A DNA stretch of 64,000 bases. Source: JAJFUE01 sp039683515. GTDB taxonomy: Bacteria > Sumerlaeota > Sumerlaeia > MVZB01. Positions 26,254 through 35,582 of this stretch are shown one piece after another. The notes under the pieces are model-generated. The model ran no database searches and was not told where the DNA came from. It saw only the letters and a list, made by a program, of their open reading frames with translations. Numbering within the stretch: the stretch's first letter is position 1; every line of letters begins with the position of its first letter. The DNA lies in the NCBI GenBank assembly GCA_039683515.1, contig JBDKRG010000020.1:5290-69289 (forward strand). The letters are read 5' to 3'. A program made the position numbers and the translations under genes.

Positions 26254-26651
26254 CGTCATAACCCCTCGCCGATGCGCCGATCGGCTTGTGTTGTCCTGCC
26301 GGATTCGTATCCGGCATGTGCTCATCTCGCTTCGCGCTGATCTTTCGAAAGGAATCACGCGAACGGCCAATTCTCGCGAAAGAGGGCTGAGTCGAGATTG
26401 AATTAATTCATTCTTAGCATGATCCCGCCCCGAATGTAAATTAATAGATTGTTTCGGTCATTGGGGTCCTGATCCTTCATCATATTCGAATTTTGAACCA
26501 CGGAGACACGGAGGCACGGAGATGATTGAAAAAACGAGATGTCACCTTGGCCCATCGCCCCAGACGAGTCCGATGCCGAAAAAATCCGACTTCTCCGTGC
26601 CTCCGTGTCTCCGTGGTTCAATGAATCAAAAATCAAGGATTGGGATCGCGT
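26254..26651. other. Intergenic region with perfect 30-bp inverted repeat, no gene
   Basis: About 400 bases between the RRM gene and the M48-like gene. The first half is AT-rich leader or promoter sequence of the RRM gene. The second half holds the inverted repeat at 26493-26621. No credible coding frame was seen. Confidence 0.7.
26493..26621. repeat. Perfect 30-bp inverted repeat of the CACGGAGA word family
   Basis: Left arm TTGAACCACGGAGACACGGA... (26493-26522) and right arm ...TCCGTGTCTCCGTGGTTCAA (26592-26621) are exact reverse complements over 30 bases around a 69-base loop. Each arm is a near-tandem of CACGGAG. A close relative is at 61444-61525 and a weaker one at 37370-37427. Confidence 0.9.
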
Positions 26652-28787
26652 CTACCCGATCGGCGGCAGGCCCAGGGCGGTCTCGACGTCGAGGGCCATC
26701 GCGGCCAGCGCCCCGAGCGCGCGCCCATAGAGCCGGTCCAAGGCCTCGAGCGTCGCCTGGCCCTTTTCATGGATGGCGACGAGGTCCTCGCGCGCCGGCG
26801 GGACGTCGATCGCCACGTGGCTGATGCTGACCTGGCCGTTGGGGTGCTCGAACGGGTACGGCGTCGACTTGAGCCGCATGAACAGGGCATCGATCGAGCG
26901 GTAGACCTCGCCGCGCACCAGCCGCACGCGGGCGGCCATCGCGTCGTCCTGCTCGCGCCCCTTCATGTTCGTCACCAGCGCGCGCAGCCCCTGGTGGCAG
27001 CGGATCAGGTCGTCGACGAGGTCGGCGCAGTTGCGCATCCCCTCGATCGCCATCGCAAGCCGGGCCGCCTGGCGCGCAAGCCGGTGGCCGTTTTCGAGGC
27101 CGACCCGCGGCGACTCGAGCAGCCGCAGGGCCGCCGTCATCCGCCGCGCCAGGGCGTCCTCGAACGGCGCCATCTGGACCTCGGCCTCCCGCTTCATCGA
27201 ATTGCCGGAGTCGACCAGCCCGTGGGCCGTCTCCTTCGAAACGCCGCGGGAGTGAATCCCGGCCTCGACCAGCTGTTCGATGGCGTAGCCCTGAAGCGTC
27301 TGCTGGCAGCCCTTGACGTAAAGCTTGACCGCCGGCCGGATCGCGCCGGCCGCCGCCTCGAGGTAGCCGCGCGCGCGCCGCAGATCCGCGTCGGCCGCCT
27401 CGGGATCGGCCGGCTCGGCGAGCTTTTCCGGGTCGGGCCCGATGAGCCGCGTGAACAAATAACAGCCGAGGCAGTATTGCTTGAGCGCGTCGAAGCTGCC
27501 GCTGACCGAGTCGCGCCGCTCGATGAGCTCGGCCGTCGGGATCACGGCCGTCTGCGCCAGCGCCGGCCCCATCGCGGCCGCGTAGTAATCCATGCTGACA
27601 TCGCGGCACAGCGGGCCGAAATCGCGGAACAGGAGCGTGGCCGGCCGGTCGTCGAAGAAGAACCCCTTTTCGTTTTCGGCCTCGAGCCTTCGGATCCGGC
27701 TCCACGGCGCCGGCGCCATGCCGAGCGCCCCCGCGCGCTGCGAGGCCATGCTCTCGCGGACGTGCCCGCGCATGCCGTCGCCGATCAGGCCGAAATTCGC
27801 GTGCACGAGCGCCGGCAGGTCGTCGGCGACGCGCCGCTCCTCGCGCGCCTGCGCGACGTCGTCCAGCGTCTTGCGCCACGCGATGTCGAGGAGCTGCGCG
27901 ATGAACACCCCCCCGCCGACCCCGTTGGCGCCGACCACGGCGGCGGCCTTGCGGTCGGCGTCGTACGTCATCTGCCGGGAGAGGAACGAGCTGACGAGGT
28001 TGCCGGCCTTCATGAACACCCACAGCGCGCCGCGCGAAATCGCGACCAGCCGCATCGTGAAGCCGGCCGCCCAGCGCGCCAGGATGTTCCGGCCGGCGGC
28101 CCGGCGCGCGAGCGCCTCGTCCCAGTCGTCGCGCTCGCGCGCGAGCCGCGTGAAAAAGCCGTCGATGCGCCGGATGACCGCCCACAGCCGCATCCCCACG
28201 CCTCGGCCGCCGTGGCTGAACGCGTGGGCGAGGCAGCCGGTGAACTGGCGCAGGTCGAGCTCGTAGACGAGCGGCAGGCCGATCCGCAGCGTCAGGTCGC
28301 GGCCGATCATCGCGCCCCGCAGCGAGCCCGCCTCCATGTGGATCCCCGTGTCGCAACTGGCCTCGATGCGCCCCGGCTCGATCGCGCCCATCAGCCGGCA
28401 GACTTTCCGGACGTAGTCGAACAGGAGCGGCTGGTCCTGCGGCTTGAGCGCGCGGGTGCGCCGCCGCCGCGCGCGCGGCGCCAGGAGCGGCTTGACGAGG
28501 AAGACGATCATCGCCACGCCAAAGACGAGCGGGACAACATAAAAAAACAACGACGCGCGGTCGCCGAGCGCCACCGCCTCGCCGGTGGCGTGCCGGTAAA
28601 GCCCCCATGCGATCGCGGCGATGAGCCCCAGGTACGCCAGCGGCAGCATCAGCATGGCCACGCCGGCCGCCAGCAGCCCAAGCCCATAGCAGGCGGAAAT
28701 CCGCGGGCGGCGGGCCTGGCCGTCGAGGGCGCGCAGCAGGGCCTCGGCCTCGGCCGCCGGCGCTTGCCTCGGGCTTGCAGCCGCCAT
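26652..28787 (-). CDS. M48-like membrane protein with degenerate peptidase motif
   Basis: 711 residues with two or more spans near the N-terminus (residues 30-65, 80-100). The following region aligns by eye with M48 peptidases: a CDTGIHMEAGS block in place of the usual DxxxNAxA strand, then CLAHAFSHGGRG where active enzymes have HExxH, and MTYDADRKAA where they have an ExxxD helix. The HExxH glutamate is Ala, and the third zinc ligand Glu is Thr, so proteolysis is unlikely. The C-terminal 350 residues are helical and not recognised. It may be a scaffold or regulator derived from an M48 enzyme. It is a single gene. Confidence 0.72.
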   Translation of the reverse strand: MAAASPRQAPAAEAEALLRALDGQARRPRISACYGLGLLAAGVAMLMLPLAYLGLIAAIAWGLYRHATGEAVALGDRASLFFYVVPLVFGVAMIVFLVKPLLAPRARRRRTRALKPQDQPLLFDYVRKVCRLMGAIEPGRIEASCDTGIHMEAGSLRGAMIGRDLTLRIGLPLVYELDLRQFTGCLAHAFSHGGRGVGMRLWAVIRRIDGFFTRLARERDDWDEALARRAAGRNILARWAAGFTMRLVAISRGALWVFMKAGNLVSSFLSRQMTYDADRKAAAVVGANGVGGGVFIAQLLDIAWRKTLDDVAQAREERRVADDLPALVHANFGLIGDGMRGHVRESMASQRAGALGMAPAPWSRIRRLEAENEKGFFFDDRPATLLFRDFGPLCRDVSMDYYAAAMGPALAQTAVIPTAELIERRDSVSGSFDALKQYCLGCYLFTRLIGPDPEKLAEPADPEAADADLRRARGYLEAAAGAIRPAVKLYVKGCQQTLQGYAIEQLVEAGIHSRGVSKETAHGLVDSGNSMKREAEVQMAPFEDALARRMTAALRLLESPRVGLENGHRLARQAARLAMAIEGMRNCADLVDDLIRCHQGLRALVTNMKGREQDDAMAARVRLVRGEVYRSIDALFMRLKSTPYPFEHPNGQVSISHVAIDVPPAREDLVAIHEKGQATLEALDRLYGRALGALAAMALDVETALGLPPIG

Positions 28788-29463
28788 CGATCAACCTCCC
28801 TCCCGGAAATCGCGCTCGCACCGAATGACGCCGTTTCTACCACAGCCGCCGCGATCGAGTAAACACATTCGAAATGATCGGCTTGATTCTTCGAAACGAA
28901 TCCGATTCATTGAACCTCAAAGACACAAAGAAAGGCCAAATCCAGAATTCATGCCTTGCCCCAACAAAGTCGGGGGTGACCTGTTCCTTCAAAATGGATG
29001 CTTTGAATGCTTCGTGTCTTCGTACTGCCATAAGTCCGAATCTTGTTTTTCCCGACAAGATTTTGAACAGGAGGCAACGAAGGCAACAGAGAGATGAGCC
29101 GCCGAGAAATTCTCCGTTTCCTCCGTTGCCTTCTGTTCATTTGCCTTCTGTTCATTCCTGTCTTCAAGCATTTCTCTGCACCTCTGCGACAAGAATCGGT
29201 TTTTCGTGCTTTCTTTCGTGTCTTTCGTGACCCGCATTTCTGTCTTGTTGTTTGGTTGCGACTCGCCGCGCCGGACCTTCGTGGTTCAATTTCGTGAAAG
29301 ATCGAGGAATGATCGGCCAAACATTTGATTTGGATTGACATTCTCATGTATTGGCAGCAGCCTCAGGATAGCGGCGGCTGCGCGCCGCGACCGTACCCGC
29401 TCAAGCCCGGATGGCCCTCGCCGTCCCTCGCTCATTGTAACAGTTCACGCAGGAGACCCCACC
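28788..29463. other. 676-base intergenic region built of repeat words, no gene
   Basis: Contains AACCTCAAAGACACAAAGAA (about 28914), an imperfect inverted repeat 29064-29139 (TGAACAGGAGGCAACGAAGG against CCGTTGCCTTCTGTTCA), and TTTCGTGCTTTCTTTCGTGTCTTTCGTG at about 29201-29230 described here only as alternating TTTCGTG words. A 118-residue frame (28874-29230) crosses these repeats but has no ribosome binding site and repeat-derived composition, so it is not called. Confidence 0.7.
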
Positions 29464-30078
29464 ATGCGCCCGACCACCCATTCCAGTTTCGTGTTTTTAG
29501 CCGCCGTTGCGCTCCTCGCGCTGGCCGGCTGCGGCGGCTCCGTCGAGAAGAGCCCCGCGTTCCTGAAGCACACCAAGCAGATCGAGGCCAACACCAAGGA
29601 CATCCAGGACATCAAGCGCGACGCCGCGACGATGTACAGCCAGGTCCAGGCCGTCGAGACCATGCGCGCCGATTTCCAGAAGGTGTCGACCGACGTCGGC
29701 GAGCTGATGACCCGCGGCGGCGGCTCGCCCGAGGCCAACAAGGCGCTCGAGGACCGGGTCCAGGCGCTCGAGAGCCAGCTGGCGAAGGTGAACGAGGAGC
29801 TGGCCGCGATCAAGTCCTCGCGCGGCGGCCGCCGAGCCGAGCAGGCCGAGGAGGCCGCCCCGGCCGCCGAGCCGCGCGGCGAACAGGCCTCGACCCCCAA
29901 GCCCAAGCGCAGCACCCCGCCGGCCGTCACGCGCACGACGCACCTGATCAAGTCGGGCGAGACGCTCGACCAGATCGCGCGCACCTACGGCGTCACGGCC
30001 GACCAGATCCGCGCCGCCAACCACATCCCCGCCGGCCGCAACCCGGCCCCCGGCCAGCGCATCATCATCCCGCGGTAA
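29464..30078 (+). CDS. LysM-domain lipoprotein with coiled coil
   Basis: 204 residues from ATG 29464, with AGGAGA 7 bases upstream. The signal peptide ends in the lipobox LALAGC (Cys about residue 23), so it should be lipid-anchored. Residues 35-125 form a predicted coiled coil (heptads in ALEDRVQALESQLAKVNEEL), followed by a Lys/Pro/Thr-rich linker. The C-terminal LysM domain (HLIKSGETLDQIARTYGVTA ... PGQRIIIPR) binds peptidoglycan. It is probably a cell-wall-attached envelope lipoprotein. A strong terminator follows. Confidence 0.92.
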   Translation: MRPTTHSSFVFLAAVALLALAGCGGSVEKSPAFLKHTKQIEANTKDIQDIKRDAATMYSQVQAVETMRADFQKVSTDVGELMTRGGGSPEANKALEDRVQALESQLAKVNEELAAIKSSRGGRRAEQAEEAAPAAEPRGEQASTPKPKRSTPPAVTRTTHLIKSGETLDQIARTYGVTADQIRAANHIPAGRNPAPGQRIIIPR

Positions 30079-30097
30079 GAAACGCTCAAGCAGTCCC

Positions 30098-30133
30098 AAG
30101 CCCCCGCGCCCGCCGGCGCGGGGGCTTGTTTTT
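30098..30133 (+). terminator. Rho-independent terminator of the LysM lipoprotein gene
   Basis: AAGCCCCCGCGCC, a short loop, then GGCGCGGGGGCTT followed by GTTTTT. It lies 20 bases after the stop codon. Confidence 0.9.
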
Positions 30134-30307
30134 GGCGGGCCGGCCGCGCCGCCCGGCCCGCTTTGCCCGCCCTTGCAGACTACTTAATACAAAATGTTAT
30201 TTATCGGTTAATTTCCAATATCATTTCTCGCTTGCATTCGCCCGGCCTTCCACCATAGCCTTCCGGTGAATTGGGGTTGCATCTTCATTTTCTAAAAGCT
30301 GGCGAAC

Positions 30308-32221
30308 ATGAACCTTGCGAAGCTCCCATGCGCGCGTGTGGCGATGCGTGTTGCCGCGGCCTTGTTCGCTGTCTGCGCCGCCGCGGCGGCGAGCGCGCAG
30401 AGCGTGCCGCCGCGCACGATTCATTACCAGGGGCGCCTCACCGACGACTCGGGCCAGCCCGTCCGTACCCCCCAGACGTTCTGGTTTTCGCTCCACGCCG
30501 GCGGCGACGCCCTGACCAGCGGCAGCGGCACGCTCCTGTATCGTGAACGCGCCGCCATCTCCCCCGACGCCGGCGGCGTGTTCGATCACCTCATCGGCAC
30601 CGGCGCCGTCGAAGCGGGCTCGATCGATCCGGCCGACTTCGCGACGACGCGGACCGTTTACATTCAGGTCGCGGTCGGCGCCCCCGACCGCGTGATGTTG
30701 CCGCGCACGCGGTTCGCCTCGGTCGGCTACGCCTTCCAGGCCGAAAACGCGACCGGCGACATCGCGCCGCGTTCCATTTCGATCGGTGGCTACGGGATGG
30801 TGATCGACAGCCGGGGGCGCTGGGTCGGCGCGCCGCTGCCGGAAGGCGGCTCGCCGATGGTCTCCGCGATCGATGATGTCACCGGCGGCCGCACCGTCCC
30901 CGGCGACCTGCTGCGTCTGGCCGGATCGGGGCTCGAGGCGGCGCGCGTCGAGATCGGCGGGCGCGAGGCGCCCGTCAAGTCGCGCGCGGCCGGAGAAATC
31001 GTCTGCCAGGTCCCTTCGGGCCTGCCGGCCGGGCCCAACTGGATCGCCGTGGCCGCCGGGCCCGGGGCCGCGCCGGCGCGCCTGGCCGGGTCGATCGACC
31101 TGACCCGTTACCTCGTCGCGGTCTCGGCCGCCCACAATTCGATCTGGATCCTCGACCCGCACCGGCTCGATTCGGACAGCACGCCGGCCGTGACCCGAAT
31201 CCCGCTCGCGTTCGGCTCCGAAGCCCCGCACATCCAACCCGCGTTCGCCCACAACGGCGCGCTGATGCTCCTGCCCGACAACGACTCGAACAAGGTGTTC
31301 GCGATCGATATGACGCGCAACCCGCCGGCCCCGATCGACCCCGCCGGCTTCGCGGTCGGCGGCGTCGGCAAGGCGATCGCCGTCGAGGCCGCCCCCCGCG
31401 GCGACCTGGCGATCGTGGCCGACCACGGCGGCAACGCGATCCGGGCCGTCAAGATCATTCAGTCGTTCCCGCCATATACGACGCAGTCGTTGGTGCTGGC
31501 CAACGAAACGGACGAGGCGTATCAGCCGCCGCCGCTGCCGGCCGGATTCGGCCCGCGCGCCGTGCGCTTCTTCGGCGACGGACTGTTCCTCGTCCTCGGC
31601 GACGACCAGGGCAAGCTGATGGCCTTCCACCGGCGCGTGGCGGCCGAGGGGGGGCGCCCCCGGATTTATCTCGATCCCGCGCCGTTCTCGGGAGTGACCA
31701 ACACGCTGCCGACCGTGCCGGGAGCGTTTCAATTGACCCCGCTCGCCGACGGCGCGCGCGTCCTGGTCAGCGGCTCGGGGACGGCGACGGTCACCTGCTG
31801 CTGGGTCGCGGACGCCTGGCGCAATCCCGAAAACCTGCCCGACAGTTACGCCTCGCTCGGCGAGGGAGTCCTTCAGACGGAGGCATCGCCCGATGGGCGC
31901 ACGCTCCTCGCGGCCGGCTACACCGCCGCGGGCGGAACCATGAATCGCCTCAACATCCTTCGGCTGGACGAGCGCAAGATCGTGCCGGTCGGCGTCCTGA
32001 CGCCGCCGACCAGCCGGCCCGGCGTGTATTTCCGGATCGCCTCGATCGAGCCGGTCACGGGCGGCATCGTCGCGATCGCGACCACGGGCAGATCGATTTA
32101 CTTTTACCGGCTGAAAGGGACCGCGCTGGAGCGCTTCGGCTTCGAGGGGCCGCTGGTCGAGGGCGAGCTGATGATGGACGAGGCGTTCGAGGCGATCGAC
32201 ACGATGGCCTGGCAGCCGTGA
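30308..32221 (+). CDS. Secreted protein with IPT/TIG-like domain and beta-propeller-like region
   Basis: 637 residues with a signal peptide (cleavage near ASAQS, about residue 31). The first 150 residues begin IHYQGRLTDDSGQPV, a block common at the start of secreted structural proteins of environmental bacteria. About 190-265 resembles an IPT/TIG immunoglobulin-like fold (GDLLRLAGSGLEAARVEIGG). The remainder has repeated strands such as AIAVEAAPRGDLAIVADHGG, suggesting a six- or seven-bladed propeller. The function is unknown, possibly adhesion or surface binding. An inverted repeat follows the stop codon by 5 bases. Confidence 0.75.
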   Translation: MNLAKLPCARVAMRVAAALFAVCAAAAASAQSVPPRTIHYQGRLTDDSGQPVRTPQTFWFSLHAGGDALTSGSGTLLYRERAAISPDAGGVFDHLIGTGAVEAGSIDPADFATTRTVYIQVAVGAPDRVMLPRTRFASVGYAFQAENATGDIAPRSISIGGYGMVIDSRGRWVGAPLPEGGSPMVSAIDDVTGGRTVPGDLLRLAGSGLEAARVEIGGREAPVKSRAAGEIVCQVPSGLPAGPNWIAVAAGPGAAPARLAGSIDLTRYLVAVSAAHNSIWILDPHRLDSDSTPAVTRIPLAFGSEAPHIQPAFAHNGALMLLPDNDSNKVFAIDMTRNPPAPIDPAGFAVGGVGKAIAVEAAPRGDLAIVADHGGNAIRAVKIIQSFPPYTTQSLVLANETDEAYQPPPLPAGFGPRAVRFFGDGLFLVLGDDQGKLMAFHRRVAAEGGRPRIYLDPAPFSGVTNTLPTVPGAFQLTPLADGARVLVSGSGTATVTCCWVADAWRNPENLPDSYASLGEGVLQTEASPDGRTLLAAGYTAAGGTMNRLNILRLDERKIVPVGVLTPPTSRPGVYFRIASIEPVTGGIVAIATTGRSIYFYRLKGTALERFGFEGPLVEGELMMDEAFEAIDTMAWQP

Positions 32222-32226
32222 GGAAA

Positions 32227-32299
32227 GAGGGAAGGGTGAAGGGTGAAGAGTGAAATTTGAAACGATTCTCTTTCACTCTTCACCCTTCACCCTTCTCTC
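32227..32299. repeat. Inverted repeat of the GGGTGAAG word family between convergent genes
   Basis: Left arm GAGGGAAGGGTGAAGGGTGA... (32227-32255) and right arm ...CACCCTTCACCCTTCTCTC (32271-32299) form a stem of about 29 bp with one mismatch. It fills nearly all the space between two convergent stop codons and may be a bidirectional terminator. Confidence 0.85.
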
Positions 32300-32300
32300 T

Positions 32301-33200
32301 TCATTTCAGCTGCTGGCGCAGCTCGCCGAGCGGCTTGTCGCCCGGCAGGCGCTCGAGGGCGGCGGCCAGGTCGGCGCGCGCGGCGGCCGGGTCGTTCAGC
32401 TTGCGCCACTCGAGCAGCGGGATGTAACGCAGCGCGGCCGCGTAATCCTCCTCGTCCGAGGCCGACCAGGCGGGCGGCGCGGGCTTGCCGCCGGCCGGGC
32501 GCGTCTTTTCGGCCAGCGCCGCGGCCTGGCGGAACGCCGCGATCGCCTCGGACCACGCCTCGCGCTGCATCAGGATCCGGCCGCGCATCAACTGCAACTG
32601 GAAGACGCCGGGGTTGTTCTTCACCCCCTCGGCGATGAACGATTCGGCCTCGGCGCGCGCGGCGGGGTCGCGCGACAGCCACCACGTCCCGATCGCATAG
32701 CCGCGCCAGTGGCGCGGGTTGCTGTAGGTCAACATCCGGTACCACGGAAGCAGTTCCTCGCCGGCCGAATGCAGATGCGGCGCGCCGGCCGGCTGCCACG
32801 GATGGACTTCGCGCTGCAGCGCGCCGACGAAGCCGCGGTAGTCGCCGGAGGCGTCCGGGATCAGCGTGTGGCCGCAACCGTCATGCTCGTCGCCGTCGGC
32901 GCCGTGCTCGCGGTCGTGCTTGACCGCGACCTCGCCGGTGCGGGCCATCGCGTTCTCATCGAGGTGGCCGCTGAACGCCACGCCGTTGTGCATGTAGCGC
33001 TCGGTCTTGACCCACATCAGGTCGGCGGCGCTGGCGCGGATCTCGCCGAGGATCGTCGCGAACGCGCTCGAGTTGACCTGCTCGCGGGCGGTGTCGCTCA
33101 GCTCGGGCTCCCAGCGCGCGCCCGACACGACCGCCGGCCGCAGGGCCATCAACGCGGCAAGGCCGGCGACTGCAAACAGGTAGCGGGCGTGACGAACCAT
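32301..33200 (-). CDS. Exported TPR-type protein with His/Asp-rich insert
   Basis: 299 residues with an N-terminal signal or anchor (YLFAVAGLAALMALRPAVV). Residues about 90-112 are rich in His and Asp (KHDREHGADGDEHDGCGH), a plausible metal-binding loop. The remainder is helical with TPR-like pairs (SFIAEGVKNNPGVFQLQLMR, AWSEAIAAFRQAAALAEK). It is last in the minus-strand operon ATPase-permease-permease-TPR, 9 bases after the second permease, so it may be the periplasmic partner or client of that exporter. Confidence 0.75.
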   Translation of the reverse strand: MVRHARYLFAVAGLAALMALRPAVVSGARWEPELSDTAREQVNSSAFATILGEIRASAADLMWVKTERYMHNGVAFSGHLDENAMARTGEVAVKHDREHGADGDEHDGCGHTLIPDASGDYRGFVGALQREVHPWQPAGAPHLHSAGEELLPWYRMLTYSNPRHWRGYAIGTWWLSRDPAARAEAESFIAEGVKNNPGVFQLQLMRGRILMQREAWSEAIAAFRQAAALAEKTRPAGGKPAPPAWSASDEEDYAAALRYIPLLEWRKLNDPAAARADLAAALERLPGDKPLGELRQQLK

Positions 33201-33209
33201 GATCGGACC

Positions 33210-34001
33210 TCAGATCGGCATGCGGCGGAACCGGCCCGCCGCGGCCATCGCGAATACAAAAATCCACAGCGCCCCATAGAGCGCGAGGCCGCCGAACGCC
33301 GCGGGGGCAAGGGCCGCCCCGCCGTCGACATAACGCTGGAACTGGTCGAGCACGCTCACGTCGGGCCACAGCCCGGCAAGCCACTGCGCGCCCGATACGC
33401 GCGCGATCATGTTCGAGGCGAACCCGCCCCCTAACGCCAGCGCCCCGGCCACCAGCATCGTGACCGCCGGCGGCATCCACAGCGACAGGCAGATCGCCAT
33501 CGACGTCAACACGGCGAGGGCCACGGCCTCGAGAACCAGGGCGGCGACAAGCGGCAACGCCGATTGCTGCGGCAGGGACGGCGTCAGCGCCAGCGTCGCG
33601 ATGCCGAACGCGAGCATCGCCGCCACGCCCAGGGCCCACGTCGGCAGCGCCTTGCCCCACAGGAGCGCCTCGCGCCGCACGGGCTTGGCCAGGACCGGAT
33701 AGATCGTGCGCAGCTCGATCTCGGCCGGAAGCTGGCGCGAGCCGGTCACGATCACCAGCAGCGAGGCCAGCAGGCCGCCCAGATCGAACCCCAGGCCGCG
33801 GATGAACCGGGCCGACTGGGCCGACTCGATCCCGACGATGCGAAGGACAAGGGCGAGCAGGATATAAAGCCCGAGCAGGATGCCGATCACCCACAGCTCG
33901 TTGCGGCGCAGCGACTCGAGCCACACCCCGCGCACGAGGTGCGGCACGGGGCGAAGCTCACTAGCGGCGGGAAGGGGGGTGGTGAACGGTGCGGTAGCCA
34001 T
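33210..34001 (-). CDS. ABC-2 type transporter permease (second)
   Basis: 263 residues with six predicted spans. The segment ELRTIYPVLAKPVRREALLWGKAL is the conserved ABC-2/NosY-type motif that follows the first span, and the same motif is seen in the other permease. ATG 34001 has no obvious Shine-Dalgarno, because GATTACG repeat copy 4 fills the 58 bases between the two permease genes. With the ATPase it should form an export complex; the substrate is unknown. Confidence 0.88.
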   Translation of the reverse strand: MATAPFTTPLPAASELRPVPHLVRGVWLESLRRNELWVIGILLGLYILLALVLRIVGIESAQSARFIRGLGFDLGGLLASLLVIVTGSRQLPAEIELRTIYPVLAKPVRREALLWGKALPTWALGVAAMLAFGIATLALTPSLPQQSALPLVAALVLEAVALAVLTSMAICLSLWMPPAVTMLVAGALALGGGFASNMIARVSGAQWLAGLWPDVSVLDQFQRYVDGGAALAPAAFGGLALYGALWIFVFAMAAAGRFRRMPI

Positions 34002-34010
34002 GGGATATTC

Positions 34011-34060
34011 GATTCTCGATTACGATTACGATTACGACGCACGACGCACGAGCACGAAAT
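34011..34060 (+). repeat. GATTACG dispersed repeat, copy 4, inside an operon
   Basis: ATTCTCGATTACGATTACGA, one more hexamer, then ACGCACGACGCACGAGCACGAAA; its last base is the first base of the upstream permease stop codon on the minus strand. It lies between two permease genes of one operon and runs opposite to them. Confidence 0.88.
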
Positions 34061-34833
34061 TAGAGTCGACGCCGACGGAACAGGAGATAGCTGACTGATA
34101 GATACGGCACGATGAACATCAGGGCGTAGCCGGTCGCGAGGGCCAGGACCCAGGCCGGCACCGGGGGCCACTCGTGGACGACCTTGGCCGACATGTCGAA
34201 CAGCGCCGGCTGAGGGACGATGTAATTGAGCGCGAGCAGCAGCACGCGGCCGGCCGCGCCCACGAAGTCGTAAACGATCACCATCGCGTTGGTCAGGACC
34301 GCGCCGAGCACGTAGAGCAGCAGCGTCGTCGTGATCGCCGCGTCCAGGGCCATGAGCATCGACAGCAGGAACGCCAGGGAGGCCAGCAGCGCGATCATCA
34401 GGCCTTGCAGGTAAATAAACTGAAAGAAGATCCGCCAGCCGATCGCCCCGCCGGTCAGCCACGTCCCCCCCGCGAACACCGCCATGAACAGCGCGAGGCA
34501 AAACAGCCCCGCCCCGACGACGCCCAGCCACTTGCCGAGCATGAACTCCCAGCGCGCCAGGGGTTTGGCCATGACCGTGTAGATCGTGCGCCGCTCGAAC
34601 TCGCGCGGAAGCTGCCGGGCGGCAAGGACCACCGTCGTCACGGCCGCGGCCATGCTCATCGTCTTGAGCGCGATCTCGTGGTAGAACTTGTGCAGCGCCT
34701 TCAGATCGAAAAACCGCACCCAGCTCGCCGCCAGCAGCAGCGCCACGGTCAGGATCACGATGACGTAGATTTCGCGGCGGCGGATCGCCTCGGTGAAGAC
34801 CGTCCCCGCCACCAGCCGGATGCGCCGGATCAT
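34060..34833 (-). CDS. ABC-2 type transporter permease (first)
   Basis: 257 residues from ATG 34833, which overlaps the ATPase TGA as ATGA; the longer frame upstream is only the ATPase gene read in another frame. Six spans are predicted, with the conserved FERRTIYTVMAKPLARWEFM after the first one. The partner permease encoded next has the same motif, so the transporter is probably a heterodimer. Confidence 0.9.
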   Translation of the reverse strand: MIRRIRLVAGTVFTEAIRRREIYVIVILTVALLLAASWVRFFDLKALHKFYHEIALKTMSMAAAVTTVVLAARQLPREFERRTIYTVMAKPLARWEFMLGKWLGVVGAGLFCLALFMAVFAGGTWLTGGAIGWRIFFQFIYLQGLMIALLASLAFLLSMLMALDAAITTTLLLYVLGAVLTNAMVIVYDFVGAAGRVLLLALNYIVPQPALFDMSAKVVHEWPPVPAWVLALATGYALMFIVPYLSVSYLLFRRRRL

Positions 34834-35582
34834 GCCGCCAGCTCCCGACCGGGCCGAATGAGGCCCATGAAGTATTCCTCGAGCGAGCGGGCGCCAAGGC
34901 GCCCCATCAGCGCGGAGACGTTTTCGTCGGCGATCTTGCGGCCCTGGTTCACAATGATCACGCGGTCGCACAACGACTCGACCTCGTAGAGCTCGTGCGA
35001 GCTGAAGAAGATCGTCTTGCCGCGCGCCTTGAGGTCGAGCAGGACCTCGCGCAGATCGTGGCGGCCGACCGGGTCCAGGCCCGAGCTCAGCTCGTCGAAG
35101 ACCAGCAGGTCGGGGTCGGCGATGATCGCCTGCGCGATGCCGACGCGCTGCTGCATCCCCTTGGAAAAATTCTTGAGCAGGATTTCGCCCTTGCCGGCCA
35201 GGCCGACCCGCTCGAGGAGCGGCGGGATGCGCTTTTTGAGCTCGGCGCGGCCGAGGCCGGCCAGGCCGCCGTAAAGCTCCAGAACCTCGCGCGCCTTCAT
35301 GAAGGGGTAGTAGAGGGAGACTTCCGGCAGGTAACCGGTCCGGCGGCGGGCCTCGACCGTCCCCGCGCGCTCGCCGAAGATGCTCACTCGGCCGGCCGCC
35401 GGGAAAATGAACCCCATGAGCGTCTTGATCGTCGAGCTTTTGCCGGCGCCGTTGGGGCCGATAAAGCCGACCGTCTCGCCGGGCGCGATTGAAAACGACA
35501 TCTCGCGGACGGCCTGGGTCTGCGACGCACCCCGGCCGTAGCTGATTTGAAGGCCATCAACGGCAATAACACCCTCACCCAT
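34830..35582 (-). CDS. ABC transporter ATP-binding protein (CcmA/NosF type)
   Basis: 250 residues from ATG 35582, with GGAG upstream. Walker A is GPNGAGKSS, the signature is NFSKGMQQRVG, Walker B is LLVFDELSSGLDP (Glu-Leu rather than Glu-Pro), and the switch histidine is in SSHELYEVE. It is the first gene of a four-gene export operon with two ABC-2 permeases and a TPR protein. The layout resembles systems that export envelope components or copper-site maturation factors; the substrate is unknown. Confidence 0.93.
   Translation of the reverse strand: MGEGVIAVDGLQISYGRGASQTQAVREMSFSIAPGETVGFIGPNGAGKSSTIKTLMGFIFPAAGRVSIFGERAGTVEARRRTGYLPEVSLYYPFMKAREVLELYGGLAGLGRAELKKRIPPLLERVGLAGKGEILLKNFSKGMQQRVGIAQAIIADPDLLVFDELSSGLDPVGRHDLREVLLDLKARGKTIFFSSHELYEVESLCDRVIIVNQGRKIADENVSALMGRLGARSLEEYFMGLIRPGRELAA

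Noticed and set aside
26640..28862. 740-residue plus-strand frame opposite the M48-like gene
   Set aside because: Shadow frame; no ribosome binding site, biased Arg/Asp/Val composition.
28874..29230. 118-residue frame in the repeat-rich gap
   Set aside because: Spans repeat words, lacks a start signal and resembles no protein.
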